This document shows positions 37,546-48,689 of a stretch of 64,000 nt of DNA, piece by piece. A program made the translations under genes and the position numbers. Position 1 is the stretch's first letter. Each line of letters begins with the position of its first letter. The notes under the pieces were generated by a model. That model saw only the letters and a program-made list of their open reading frames with translations. It was not told where the DNA came from and made no database searches. Source of the DNA: Manduca sexta (taxonomy: Eukaryota; Arthropoda; Insecta; Lepidoptera; Sphingidae); NCBI RefSeq assembly GCF_014839805.1, contig NC_051120.1, positions 6,820,001 to 6,884,000 on the forward strand, in the 5' to 3' direction.

Positions 37546-37889
37546 TCTTATATCAACAGAACATAATGGCCGTTATCAAGGAGATCTTGGGTCCGAAGGG
37601 CATGCAACACTGGTGATTTTCTTATACGGTTTCTTTAGGTTTTGGTTCCCTAAACAGGAGTGATATCAGGTAGGTTTCCTAGTTAAAACCTTAACCATAA
37701 CAACTCTGTGGCGGTACAATTGGTGTATATCACATATTGAAACTTCCTAATAAATTCACTTTCTGTTTTGGCGTTTCACCATAGTTTTTCCTTCTGCAAT
37801 ATTCTATTCGATTAATCATGGGTAACTATCACTCATTTTTACTCAGTGGATAATGGTGTTGGTTTTGAAATTGTTATATTTCTACTTAC

Positions 37890-38060
37890 CAATTGCCCCC
37901 AGCAGCATTTACGGAGGGATACGATCTGGCAAACTTAAAAACAAAAGAGCGTATGCCCACTTAAAAGGTCGGTAACGCATGTATTGCAGATGTTCGTGGG
38001 GGAACGTAATCACTTACCATCAGGTGAACCGTATGCTCGTTTGCCTCCTATAACATAAAA
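37890..38060 (+). repeat. LINE 3'-tail-like repeat
   Basis: ATTGCCCCCAGCAGCATTTA, GGAGGGATACGATCTGGCAA, AAAGGTCGGTAACGCATG and ATCACTTACCATCAGGTGAA, ending CGTTTGCCTCCTATAACATAAAA, are phrases of a very common lepidopteran repeat, probably a LINE 3' end. Confidence 0.5.
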
Positions 38061-38711
38061 CATACTATTGTTTTCATTCAGAGTCTTATTACACAATTAT
38101 TTGTAGTCCCTAATAAAATAAAAAAGAAATAAATCACTTTCTGTTATTCCTTTGATTGTAAATATAAACAATTAATTTGGACGTTCGTGTACTTTATCGT
38201 TTCGCAAAACTCTAAGTACTACATATACATCTATAACACATTAAAAAACTATGTCTACACATTGGTGTAGGATATTGATAATAATAAATTAAGCCGATAG
38301 CTATTATTACAAAACAATTCGGTATGAGCATGTTTCCTACAAATTATTAATCTACTCGCTGTCTGTTCACAAACCGACACTTTTGGAACTTCAGTTTGAT
38401 TTTCGGTTATTCGATATGAAAACATTCAATATCCTACCCTCTGAGGGAATACAAATACTTTGTGTATTTCTTAATGGAATTATAATCTTGTTGGTAGTCT
38501 ATTTCTTTGCTTTGGTTATTTATTGGATTACATAATACATAGCGACAATATTTAAATTACAAAATGTAGTATTTAAATAATCATAATACGGGATAATATA
38601 CTAAATAAATATTTCCAATCACTAGATATTTTTAATGACTTAAATGTTTTTATATTTGCAACCAATTAAAATATAACAAGGAGTATAAGTTTAGGAGCGT
38701 GGAGAAGCAAT

Positions 38712-38835
38712 GAGGCAGGCCGGCATAACTGTGCCGACCGTCCGGGGATGCTTAGCTCTTGGCATTCGACATGTTTTTGGGCATGTCTTCATTTACCATT
38801 CAGTGCAGTGAGCCCATTTTGCCGCACCCATGATA
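38712..38835 (+). mobile_element. SINE-like family B fragment
   Basis: GCAGGCCGGCATAACTGTGC, GACCGTCCGGGGATGCTTAG and TTTACCATTCAGTGCAGTGA match the 3' half of the family. Confidence 0.6.
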
Positions 38836-38889
38836 AAAATATCTAAGAACGGAGAATTACACATGTTATTACTTAAATAAACAATTGAA

Positions 38890-39000
38890 ATAAAAAGATG
38901 TTTCCAGATTTTATGGCGGTTTTTTATATTGTAATGTTCTCCCGACGTTTGGAAGACTTTGCAATCTTCATTGTCACATGGCTATGGTCAAAAATAGTTT
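38890..39000 (+). repeat. Repeat fragment related to 13520-13640
   Basis: GGCGGTTTTTTATATTGTAA followed by CTCCCGACGTTTGGAAGAC and CTTCATTGTCAC matches the wording at 13520-13640. Confidence 0.45.
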
Positions 39001-40187
39001 TGTTTCAATGTATTACATTGGCGAAAGCATAGGAAATCATAAATAAAACAAGAATTTATAGGTTTGGGTCCCCATATTATTTCACACATGGTGACAGAAT
39101 TCTGTTTCTTTTAAATACCGATGTTTTTTTTTGATAGAATGCTAAATATTATACTGAAAAGGCTATTAGACAATACTGTGAGATTTATTGTCTAAAATGT
39201 CAATTAAAGAAAGCTTATTATAACCTATGCATAGTTCATAAATATTTTGTAACTTAGACAAGATTGGAAAGTTACAAAACTCAGTCCCGCAAACCAGACC
39301 AGGAAATATGATTGCGATTTCATATAACTTCTATTTCGCTGCAGGAAACTCATGTTTAACTTCTGTAACCTCTAAACTTTAATAGCCAATTCTAGAATGC
39401 GAACGACGTAGCTTATTTTATGTTCTGCCAAAGATCTTGTCAACCGTTTTGTTCTATTGTTCTAAGAATATTTGAACAATTTATCACCGTACAATGTCAA
39501 ATAACTTCTGTTCTTTTGTTTTTGCTAATTAAGCTGCTGTAATAGTCGTAAAATTTAACTAATGATTACAATTAATGGCTTATTTTGTTACTTACGTAGC
39601 TAATTTGATAGATCTGAGTTTTGGTTCCGGGAAATGAGTCAGCGACACAATTTCTGATTAGTTAATTATATTAGTCAGTGTTGGTAGTAAAATGTTGGTA
39701 TAGGAACTAATGAAATATCTGATGCAAACTGACCATTATTAAATATACGGGGAGTGAATGCGTTGTCCACTTTTAAAGAATGCAAGGAAGTTTATTCTTA
39801 AGTCGAGGTTTTTCAGTTTTACAACAGTGAATAATATTGAGAAGATATTATTTAATCCATAAATAATATATAGACGTCATAAGCTGAAGTTTAAATTCTA
39901 CAGGTACACCCAAAAATATAAACCTTTATCAGCAAACAGTTAATTTACAAGTCGACAAGACAGTCATATCTCAGTATTGCGTAGTTTCCGCTGGCGTACA
40001 GAATTCCAGTTACAATGCGAAGTGCGAGCGTTAATACAACAATTATTTGATATCGATCTCGAAATAGTTCCCATACCCGTCCTTTGTTTTGACTTGTATA
40101 GTGATTGTTCGAGATACGTTTCTTACGATTTGCAAGGTCTTTTACACTGAATGAGATGAACGATTTGCGTGTCGAGCGACTACCTTA

Positions 40188-40412
40188 GCTGGTGGTAGGA
40201 TATATTTTATATCCGTCCGGATAGCGATCATCGTACACAAGATGTTAAAACTTGCCATAGTGGCCCACGTGTGTCGCGTTCCGGGATTAGGCTGTGTTTA
40301 TCTGGTTCCAACATGCCGGCATTATTGTGTCGACTGTCGAGGGATAATCATCTCTTGTCAGTCGATACTTACCATTAGCAATGGGTCATTCTCCCGTGCC
40401 CGTATAATATAC
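40188..40412 (+). mobile_element. SINE-like family B, near full length
   Basis: Begins CTGGTGGTAGGATATATTTT with the palindromic head GGATATATTTTATATCC, then AGCGATCATCGTACACAAG, GTGTCGCGTTCCGGGATTAG, CGGCATTATTGTGTCGACTG and a terminal CCCGTATAATATA. Confidence 0.7.
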
Positions 40413-40544
40413 ACTTAAACAGCACTATACTGCATTCTCCACACTGATACATTAGATTCATAATGGCTAGTAACTATACCTACTGATTACAATGTATAGG
40501 TGTATGTTTTTTGTTTGTACAGAAGTCAGTTCTGATTTGTCGTG

Positions 40545-40895
40545 ATAGCCTCAGTGGCGTAGTTGTATCGCATACACGGTTTAAAATCCTAGGTCAAGCA
40601 AAAAATAATTGTAGCTGGGTTTTTCCATAAAAGAGAAAATACGCAGTCGCAGCTCGGAGTTAGGAAGTTGGCGGTGTGATATCGCCGTGCTTCGGAAAGC
40701 TAGTAAAGTAAAGCCGTTGGTCTTGCGCCTGACTTCTCTCCGGTCATGTCAGGTTGCCCTCTCACCGGATTATTAGAGTGAGAGAACAGGGATTGTACCT
40801 GTGTATGGCGCACACACTTGTGCACTATAAAATATCTTGCGTACGTGGTTGATCTTCGTTGATTTTGGCCGCCGTGGCCGAAATTCAGTTAGGAG
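40545..40895 (+). mobile_element. SINE with tRNA-like head, family C
   Basis: Starts CGTGATAGCCTCAGTGGCGT (A-box-like). The B-box region TTAAAATCCTAGG is weak. It continues GAGTTAGGAAGTTGGCGGTG, AGCCGTTGGTCTTGCGCCTG and CTCTCTCCGGTCATGTCAGG, ending with GATTTTGGCCGCCGTGGCC. I recognise the order as a common lepidopteran SINE. Only one copy is seen in this window. Confidence 0.6.
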
Positions 40896-41244
40896 AGATT
40901 CATTCAGTTCTGATTTTGTGAAACACTGATTAATGGCGAATGAAATATAAGATACAACAGCATAAAAATAACAACTCAGAAGTAAATTTATTTTCTTTTT
41001 GTGTATTGTACGTAATGTAATGTTATTCCATTTGAATACATATGAGTTCAGCATAAGTTAGAAATGTTTTTGCTCCGTTCGTTTTCATATAAAACAAAAC
41101 TTTTACTCATTGTGAATGTTGAAACGTTGTGATTGATAGTTATTTGTTTACTTTGTAAAGTTAAAGTAATAGTTTAGGAAAAGGGGAGCATTATCATCTA
41201 AGAAAATAAATTTAATACCACGCATTCTGTTCATCATTTCATTT

Positions 41245-41378
41245 TCATTTCAGCCCTTGAGTCGTCCACTGCTGGACATAGGCCTCCCCCATTGAGCGCC
41301 ACAGGGACCGGTCCTGGGCCGCCCTCATCCATCGGACTCCGGCGACCCTGACCAGATCGTCGGTCCATCTCGTGGGGG
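41245..41378 (-). pseudogene. RTE LINE protein, C-terminus in the shifted frame
   Basis: After the five-G run the expected ending of RTE proteins is found in another frame: PTRWTDDLVRVAGVRWMRAA, AQDRSLWRSMGEAYVQQWT and TQGLK followed by a stop, immediately before the short ATGAAA-type tail. One more base in the run would join it to the upstream frame. Confidence 0.82.
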
Positions 41379-42381
41379 CCTGCCTACGCTGCGTCTCCCG
41401 GTTCGTGGTCGCCACTCCAGAACTTTTCTGCCCCAACGGCCATCAGTTCTACGAGCTATGTGCCCTGCCCACTGCCACTTGAGTTTCGCAACTCTAAGGG
41501 CTATTTCGGTTACTTTGGTTTTCCTGCGGATCACCTCGTTTGTGATTCGATCCCGCAAGGAAACTCCGAGCATAGCCCTCTCCATTGCCCTCTGAGTGAC
41601 TTTCAACCTTCTGACAAGGCCCATAGTGAGCGACCACGTCTCACTTCCATATGTCATCACTGGCAACACACACTGGTCAAAGACTTTCGTCTTGAGACAC
41701 TGCGGTATTCGGGACGAGAAGATGTGTCGGAGCCTCCCGAACGCTGCCCAGCCGAGTTGGATTCGACGAGTGACCTCTTTCTCGAAGTTGGACCTACCTA
41801 ATTGGACTGTTTGTCCCAGGTAGACGTACTCGTCGACAACTTCAAGTGTAGCGTCTCCTATCTTGACAGGGGTGGGTCTGACATGGTGGTTAGACATGAC
41901 TTTTGTCTTATCCATGTTCATTCTGAGACCCACTTGTTGGGAAACGCTATTGAGGTCATCGAGCATTGCGCTAAGGTCTTCTAGGGTCTCAGCCATGACT
42001 ACGATATCGTCGGCAAATCGAAGGTGAGTCAAATACTCGCCGTTGATGTTGATGCCGAGTCCTCTCCAGTCCAGAAGCTTGAAGACGTCTTCCAGTGCAG
42101 CGGTGAACAGTTTCGGAGATATTATATCTCCCTGTCTCACGCCACGCTGTAGCTGGATAGGTTTCGAGTACTGATCCTGGAGGCGGACTGACATGGTGGC
42201 GTTTTCGTATAGGCACTTCAACACTTCAATATACCGATAGTCAATTTGGCACCTCTGGAGAGACTGAAGCACTGCCCAGGTCTCGATCGAATCGAAGGCT
42301 TTCTCATAGTCCACAAACGCTAGACAGAGGGGCCGGTTATACTCCTCGGACTTCTGTATAACCTGCCGCAGCGTGTGTATA
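41325..42381 (-). pseudogene. RTE LINE protein, catalytic RT domain
   Basis: The reading frame resumes directly at the left edge of the BEL insertion. It carries FVDYEKAFDSIE (first catalytic Asp), LQRGVRQGDIISPKLF and the RFADDIVVM box with the catalytic Asp pair, then a thumb and C-terminal part with GWAAFGRL and AKLKWQWAGHIARR. After VGRPP the frame slips at a five-G run (41374-41378 on the + strand), so the annotated frame ends in an unrelated tail. The proper C-terminus lies in the overlapping frame 41245-41373. Confidence 0.88.
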
Positions 42382-42386
42382 TGGTC

Positions 42387-42776
42387 TGTTATGTAATAGA
42401 TGGTAATACATAAATTTTTGTTCGGCCAACGTGCGGACTTCTCGATCCTGTGTGGTCTTATACATACATACTAATATATAGCTAAACAAACTCACCCCAA
42501 TTTCCTTTTTTCTTAATGCATATGCTCCCGGGAGCCTTTTTGTTCCGATTTATAAATTATAATTCTCTTTGCCGACTCCGATAGTAGTTTTTTCTTCAAA
42601 AAAAGTAATGTCATTCTTCTTTTTTAATAATATTTGACAGTTTCTTTTACCCCCACCGAAAAGATTTTATATTCGAATACATACTATATATATATTTATG
42701 TGTGTTGTGTTGTGTGTAAATTAATTTGGCCGAATCTGTCCGCGCTTCCAAATAATGAACTAATAAAAATTAAACA
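42387..42776 (-). repeat. BEL element 3' LTR (390 bp)
   Basis: Nearly identical to the other LTR over its length. The differences I saw are one C in GGGAGCC(C)TTTTT and one TA unit in the (TA)n before TTTATG. No substitution was noticed by eye. Just inside, the purine-rich GGGCGGCGGGA on the - strand is the likely polypurine tract. Confidence 0.93.
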
Positions 42777-42944
42777 TCCCGCCGCCCGAGAAAGGCTGTG
42801 AAAAGCCTTTATCAAATAACACAACAAGCCCCTTTCATTGAAAGTTATACTACCATTCTAAAACATAAGCACGCAATATAAATATAATAAGTAATTAACC
42901 ATTAAAGTATCGGAATGGAAAGAACAAAAAACTATCACTGGAAA

Positions 42945-43500
42945 CTAATCCAGCGGCAACTTCGCAATTTTTACTACAGGCCTCAGTAAATTCCCTGAGG
43001 CAGTCTTTAACCTGACAATTCGGATAACCCCATCAATCCCAGGTAAAAGTTCTAAAACTCTCCCTCTCTTCCATTTAAGGACAGGGACATTCTCCTCTTT
43101 TATTAAAACGAGGTCCCCGACTTTAGGTGGATCAACCGGCGTTGTCCATTTGTTACGATTCTGGAGACAGTGTAGGTAACGGTCACTCCATTGTTTCCAG
43201 AAACGTTGACCTATAGCCTGAACTAATCTAAAACGTCCCAACCGCGTATTAACTACGTGTTCGAAATTATACTCAGGCACAGAAAGCAATGACTTGCCGA
43301 CTAAGAAATGTGCTGGGGTCAACACTTCGAGATCCGTAGGATCATTTGATAGAGGACATAGTGGGCGAGAGTTGAGTACTGCTTCAACTCTTGTGAACAC
43401 TGTCGTCAATTCCTCATAAGTCAAAACCTGCTCCCCGATCATCCGCTTTAATAAGGTTTTTGCAGATTTGACAGCCGCTTCAAACAATCCCCCCCGAAGT
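42945..43500 (-). pseudogene. BEL integrase end and C-terminal DUF5641-like domain
   Basis: From the seven-C run the conserved sequence continues in this frame: GGLFEAAVKSAKTLLKRMIG with the catalytic Glu, then VEAVLNSRPLCPLS, LTPAHFLVGK and the terminal domain FWKQWSDRYLHCLQNRNKWT, VGDLVLIKEENVP and GRVLELLPGIDGVIRIVRLK. It ends with a stop 168 bases before the 3' LTR. There is no envelope frame after it. Confidence 0.88.
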
Positions 43501-44521
43501 GAGGTCCCGAAGGCACATTGAATAACCAAGTAATACTACTCTTGGCTGCAAAATTCTTAAGACTATTCTCAACTTCCCTATTCCGAAGATACTTGTCAAC
43601 CTCGTTGAGGTGTTTGTTTGTTCCTACATAATTAGTACCATTATCAGAACGTATCACACTCGGGAGTCCGCGCCGAGATGTGAAACGCGTCAACGCAGCT
43701 CCGAACGCTTCTGTTGTCAAGTCTCCAACAACCTCCAAATGCACCGCTTTGGTTGTAGAGCAGACAAAAACACACAAATATGCCTTCAACATTTTTGCAT
43801 TTCTAAGACGTGAGGCTCTAATTGAAAAAGGTCCTGCAAAATCCGTTTGCACTGTATGAAATATACCAGTTGCGTTTACCCTGTCACTTGGTAATGCAGA
43901 CATAACTGGCTCAACCGGCCTAGCCTTAGACCTGAAACACGATATACACTTAAAAATTCGACTTCGAATGGCTTGCCGAGCCGACAGAATCCAGAAATCC
44001 TTTTGCAAAATAGCCTGCAGTGCTGTTGCACCCACATGACAATAAACTCGATGTGCATGGTCAATAATTAAATTTGTCAAAGAATGATTTTTGGGTAAAA
44101 CTAATGGGTGTTTTGATTGGAATGGAAGGCTCGAATGATCTAAACGACCTCCAACACGCAACAAATCCGCATTATCCAGAAACGGACACAAACGTCTCAA
44201 CCGAGTCGAACACGGCTTGTGTCGATTCAAACAATCTATGTCCGCAGCAAATTCCGTTTGCTGCACTAATTTAACGAGCCGATCCAAGACCGATTTCCGA
44301 TCCTTAACAGTCAGAACACCTGTACGTTTATTAGAAGGGTTCCTTATATTGTGTACAAACCTAAAACAGTACGCAACGACTGTTTGTAGCATAACTAAAG
44401 AACTATATCTGATAAACAGTGGATTAATAAACTTCGTTGTACCCATATGGACATTTACCAAGGGTTTCCGCAAACCCGGAACATCTTTAGTTTGCCTTGC
44501 CTGATCTGCAGGCCAGGTTGT
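43489..44521 (-). pseudogene. BEL integrase, zinc-binding and catalytic core
   Basis: Open from a Trp-Pro segment (TTWPADQAR) right after the RNase H break, in a frame different from the upstream polyprotein. From the TTG at 44473 it has the H-H-C-C zinc site (DHAHRVYCHVGA, later FKCISC), then VQTDFAGPF (first Asp), IRSDNGTNYVG (second Asp) and PHFGG. At a seven-C run (43489-43495 on the + strand) it slips out of the conserved frame just before the catalytic Glu, which is found in the next segment. The 341-residue open frame therefore has an unrelated tail to 43448. Confidence 0.88.
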
Positions 44522-44522
44522 T

Positions 44523-47500
44523 TCAAGTTAACTTCGGAATAGTAATTTTCATTTTTGATGGTGCAACACGCGATTTGCTCATCATAATAGAAACCTTCAC
44601 AACACCATGTTCGTCCACTACCCTTAAATATACAACTGCGCTATAACCGCTTTCAGATGCATCCGAAAAACCATGTAGGGCACATACTTTATTTCCACCT
44701 AACACAAAACGATCTATATAAATATTCTCGATTTGAGGTAAATCCTTTATAATGCATCTCCATTCTGCTATCACATCTGTTGGCGGAGTTTCATCCCAGG
44801 TTAAACTCAATCTCCAGAGGCGTTGCATAAGAATCTTGCCCTGGAATATCACTGGCGCAATCCAACCTAGCGGATCAAAAGTCCTAGCCAAGGTTGATAG
44901 AATTATACGTTTACTACATTTCCCAGAATCTGTAACTTTACAATGATCTGAAAAACTATCTCGGTTTGGATCCCATTCTACCCCTAATATTTTGTAAAAA
45001 CCCGGTCCACCCTCTTTATCAAAAGTACGTGGTTTCTCTAAATCTTCAATTGAAATATCATCTAATAGAGGCTTATTGTTAGACACCCATTTACTCAACT
45101 CAAAACCACCAGAAAGAAGCAAATTAGTTAGGTCCGCTTTTAATTGTTTTGCTTCCGCTTCAGTATCTGCGCCTCCCAAAATGTCATCCATGTAAACTGA
45201 AAATCTTAAAAGATTAGCTGCCGCCGGATACTTTGCTTCACCATCATCCGCCAATTGTCGCAAGGTTCTTATCGCGAGATATGGACTAGACTTCATGCCA
45301 TACGTGACAGTTTTCAAAGCGTATAATAGCAAAGGTTGATCCGGTGACTCTCTCCAGAATATCAATTGATACTTCCAGTCATCCCCATTAATAAGAATTT
45401 GTCGAAACATCATCTTGATGTCCGTGCTGAAGACATATTCAAACATCCTAAACCGACAAATAATCTCCATTATATCCCGCTGTAGTTTTGGACCAGCATG
45501 TAATCTATCATTTAATGATACCCCTGTCGTAGTCTTACAGCTGGCATCAAATACCACACGAATTTTATCCGAGTTTGTTTTAAAAATACCGTGGTGAGGT
45601 ATGACGTACCCTTTATCTTCTGCATAGTCCTCTGGTTGCCGATCACAGACAGACATATGCCCTAACTTTTCATAATCTCGCATAAATGCAATATACTTTT
45701 CCCGCAATGCCTCATTCGAGATTAACCGCCTTTCCATAGCCATGAACCGTTTCTTGGCTATCGAAATTGAATCCCCCAATTCAGGTTCATCTTCTAAAAA
45801 AGGTAACCGCACTATATATCTCCCCGTTTGATCCCGTTGATGCGTTTCACAAAACCTATTTTCGCAATCCGCATCTTCAGGATTAACTGAAACCGAATCC
45901 GGTATATCTTCCACTTCCCAGAATTTTTCCAAAATCTGGTTTGTGGTAACATATGCCGCGAAAAATGTTTGAGACCGCTCATTACATTGAGATATCTTAT
46001 GGGTTACTGGACCCATCAATACGTAACCAAACACCGTATTCATTGCGCGTGGCAAATAATCATTAACTTTCACACAATCACCAATCATGATTTCACCCAT
46101 GAGATCGGCACCTATTAAAATATCAACCGGTCGACTAACAAAGAATTGGTCATCCGCTAAATAGATACCTCTATACCATTCCGCAAAATTTTGAGACAGA
46201 GTTTGAGTCGGCAGGTTATGAGTGATAGTGCCTAATACTATTGCCGTTGTTACCAATCTAGGATGTTCCGAATATTTAGAACACATAACCAAATTTACGC
46301 CTCCTCTACAATCACTCACAAGTCCTCCCCCTAAACCCGTTACCGAAATAGAATTGGACTTAAATCGTTTTAATCCAAGCCTTTTAACAACGGTATCGGT
46401 GATAAATGTAGTTTGACTACCCCCATCTAGTAGCGCACGAACTTCATGATACTCCCCATATCTGTCCATGACACGTACTATAGCTGTTGCTAGTAGCACT
46501 GTCCGCCTATAGTTTTTATTTATGTTAGAGACAGATAAAGCTATATCATCATCCACTGCTGACGCAGTTACCCCATGATGATCTTTAACAGGTCCCCCTA
46601 CCCTAGCTGTGGTACAGGTAGCCTTTTCACCACTAGTGTCCAATTTGTGTGCAACTACCCGACTTTCATTAGCACTTGGTGAACGTGGGCCACCACCTGA
46701 TCGTGGAACCCCTGACACGTCCCCTGCTGTAACCACCGGCCGCAAATCAAAGTGGATAAGGTAGTGGTGTTTATTAGAATTGCATTTGTAACATGACCAA
46801 CTCGATACGCACTGATCAATACTGTGCTTCCCTAAACACCTAAAACAAAGCCGAAATTCTTTTACATGCTCCTTCCGCTGGTGTGGATTCAATGCTAAAA
46901 ATTTCACACATTTTGATAAATGATGACTTCCTTGCTTACATAGCTTGCAAACCATCATTGGTTCACCTACAAACGTGGCATGGTGTGTCCGAGAATTCAC
47001 AGAGCCACTTTTACTGCTTTGACCATCGCCACTAGACTCTAAGATCCTAACTTCCTTCTCCAAAAACTGAATCAAATCAGAAAAATCAGGCAATTCCTTA
47101 TTAGATAACCTCGCTTCAAAACGTTTTTTCAAACTAGAGTCAAGTTTTTGAAAATTTATATAGAATAAAAGATAAGACCACTCCGATACAGGGAAATTCA
47201 TTTTTTCTAACCCTTTTGTATTCACAACCAAAGTGTTAAGAAATTGTTTCAAAGAAGAATAATTATTGATAACCCTAGTCGTTGCCCACAAATTATGTAA
47301 CAATTTATCGGCTAATGCTCGTTTGTTACCATATTGTCTTTTCAACAAATCCAAAGCTATTGAATAATTGTCACCTGTGACGGACAAATGCTTAGTAAGA
47401 CTCTTTGGCTCGTCATCAAGAGACCCCAGTAAGTAATATAATTTCTCAGTATCAGACAATTTTGGATCTTTACCAACCAATGATTCAAATAATTCCATAA

Positions 47501-47918
47501 AAGATGTAAATTCCTCTAATTTCCCGTTAAAGGTTTGTAACCGAACTTTTGGTAAAATGGCATGCTCGTTCCTTTTCCTATCTGTGGAAGAAGCAGTGCC
47601 ATATTCAGACCGACAGCTGCCCTCAGGAAATAAATCTAAAAACTTCCGTTTCACATCATAATATTTTTGGTTATATACCATGTATTTTTGGGTAAACTCT
47701 TCTATTTCAAATTCATCCTCCAAGTTAGCTAGGTACTCCATATGACTAGAAGTGAATTCCGTGTAAATGTGTTCCAAATCGGCATATCTTATTTTGAATT
47801 CACTTCTTTCTCCCTCCGTACATAGCCCTGACTGTGAAATCTCGTGAAGTTTGTTTAAATTTAATAACGCTGTATCATACTTCACTTTTAAAAGTCTTAG
47901 TTGATTTTTAGGAGGCAT
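44523..47918 (-). CDS. BEL Gag-protease-RT polyprotein, 1131 residues, truncated in RNase H
   Basis: ATG start after the leader. Domains in order: Gag with a DUF1759-like part at about 120-290 (KVRLQTFNGKLEEFTSFMEL); cysteine/histidine knuckles at about 324-337, 358-370 and 376-389; an aspartic protease-like DUF1758 part with ALLDGGSQTTFI at 495-506; a linker; an RT domain with VFSTDIKMMFRQI and the active-site YMDD at about 909-912; and the first RNase H strand with HGFSDASE near 1081-1089. It ends at KITIPKL plus a Thr and stop, just where the second RNase H catalytic residue (Glu) would come. The protein is made from the element's own RNA and acts in its particles (known for the family). 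Single uninterrupted frame. Confidence 0.92.
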   Translation of the reverse strand: MPPKNQLRLLKVKYDTALLNLNKLHEISQSGLCTEGERSEFKIRYADLEHIYTEFTSSHMEYLANLEDEFEIEEFTQKYMVYNQKYYDVKRKFLDLFPEGSCRSEYGTASSTDRKRNEHAILPKVRLQTFNGKLEEFTSFMELFESLVGKDPKLSDTEKLYYLLGSLDDEPKSLTKHLSVTGDNYSIALDLLKRQYGNKRALADKLLHNLWATTRVINNYSSLKQFLNTLVVNTKGLEKMNFPVSEWSYLLFYINFQKLDSSLKKRFEARLSNKELPDFSDLIQFLEKEVRILESSGDGQSSKSGSVNSRTHHATFVGEPMMVCKLCKQGSHHLSKCVKFLALNPHQRKEHVKEFRLCFRCLGKHSIDQCVSSWSCYKCNSNKHHYLIHFDLRPVVTAGDVSGVPRSGGGPRSPSANESRVVAHKLDTSGEKATCTTARVGGPVKDHHGVTASAVDDDIALSVSNINKNYRRTVLLATAIVRVMDRYGEYHEVRALLDGGSQTTFITDTVVKRLGLKRFKSNSISVTGLGGGLVSDCRGGVNLVMCSKYSEHPRLVTTAIVLGTITHNLPTQTLSQNFAEWYRGIYLADDQFFVSRPVDILIGADLMGEIMIGDCVKVNDYLPRAMNTVFGYVLMGPVTHKISQCNERSQTFFAAYVTTNQILEKFWEVEDIPDSVSVNPEDADCENRFCETHQRDQTGRYIVRLPFLEDEPELGDSISIAKKRFMAMERRLISNEALREKYIAFMRDYEKLGHMSVCDRQPEDYAEDKGYVIPHHGIFKTNSDKIRVVFDASCKTTTGVSLNDRLHAGPKLQRDIMEIICRFRMFEYVFSTDIKMMFRQILINGDDWKYQLIFWRESPDQPLLLYALKTVTYGMKSSPYLAIRTLRQLADDGEAKYPAAANLLRFSVYMDDILGGADTEAEAKQLKADLTNLLLSGGFELSKWVSNNKPLLDDISIEDLEKPRTFDKEGGPGFYKILGVEWDPNRDSFSDHCKVTDSGKCSKRIILSTLARTFDPLGWIAPVIFQGKILMQRLWRLSLTWDETPPTDVIAEWRCIIKDLPQIENIYIDRFVLGGNKVCALHGFSDASESGYSAVVYLRVVDEHGVVKVSIMMSKSRVAPSKMKITIPKLT

Positions 47919-48034
47919 TTTAAGGAAATTTAAAATTATTAAATATTAAAATAAAAGAATACTCCCTCAGACAATTTGAGGCCCGCAATAAAATATCTAT
48001 ATTGTTATACAAAAGCAAGGAATACAAATACTTC

Positions 48035-48113
48035 AGGTGGATTTGAACCCGCGTCCAAGATCACACCACACTATGAAATTATACCGCACCAACCGCTAGA
48101 CCGCTAAGCGACA
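48035..48113 (-). ncRNA. tRNA-like sequence in the BEL leader
   Basis: The - strand reads GTCGCTTAGCGGTCTAGCGG (A-box-like; compare GGTCTAGTGG of tRNA-Glu/Asp), then after about 40 bases the B box GGGTTCAAATCC. The T stem does not pair fully, so it is unlikely to be a working tRNA. It lies between the primer-binding site and the gag start. It may be a tRNA or SINE-head insertion, or a captured Pol III promoter. Confidence 0.55.
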
Positions 48114-48671
48114 AGAGAAAATCGCTTTTCAAATACTTTTCTGACATACAATTGTCAGACACGCAAATAAAAAATGTCACCATAAAAATAAATTATTATT
48201 TGCGTTTTATATTAATATAATCCCTAAAACCGCATAACCGCACAAAATATATGTATATTAGACCACTTACACAAATATTAATTCTTCCACAAAGAAACGT
48301 ACACAGACTAGACCAAATCAATTTCGTTGTGAGTGTGCAATGTATCTTTTGGATACGTAATGTATGTCATATTATAATAAGGGAAACGAAATAAATATAT
48401 GTGTAGCCCTACCGCAATATTATGAGTTTCTCTGTGAAGTGTGAAAAGAGAAATGGCAGCTATCACTGCAAAAATATGACTTTAAACAATATTATCCGCA
48501 AAATCCGCAATATATATATTATTCGTGTTTATGATCCGCATAACCACGAATAAATATTACCTTATCAAAGTATTCATACACCGCCAGAATACTTCGAGAA
48601 GGAACCGATAGTGTTTTCTTTGTACAGAAAGAGAACCCCGCACATCAGCGGAAGCCGCTAAAAACCAGTAT

Positions 48672-48689
48672 ATCCGGCTCGAAGGACCA
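48672..48689 (-). promoter_or_regulatory. Primer-binding site matching tRNA-Tyr
   Basis: On the + strand this reads ATCCGGCTCGAAGGACCA, which is the 3' end of a eukaryotic tRNA-Tyr with its CCA. The element's - strand RNA therefore has an 18-nt perfect complement two bases inside the LTR. The tRNA identity is from memory of animal tRNA-Tyr (5' end CCTTCGA pairing with TCGAAGG). Confidence 0.8.

Larger units (their letters stand above)
31988..40180. other. Non-coding stretch, possibly intronic
   Basis: If the exon at 31966 is real, this is intron. It contains family A SINEs at 33995 and 36018, a hairpin at 35725-35789, a reversed short element with nested SINE at 37228-37545, a LINE-tail repeat at 37890-38060, a family B fragment at 38712 and a repeat fragment at 38890-39000. 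No second exon was recognised. Confidence 0.45.

Noticed and set aside
41460..42216. Open frames on the + strand opposite the RTE reverse transcriptase
   Set aside because: They are antisense shadows of the conserved - strand protein and show no family features of their own.
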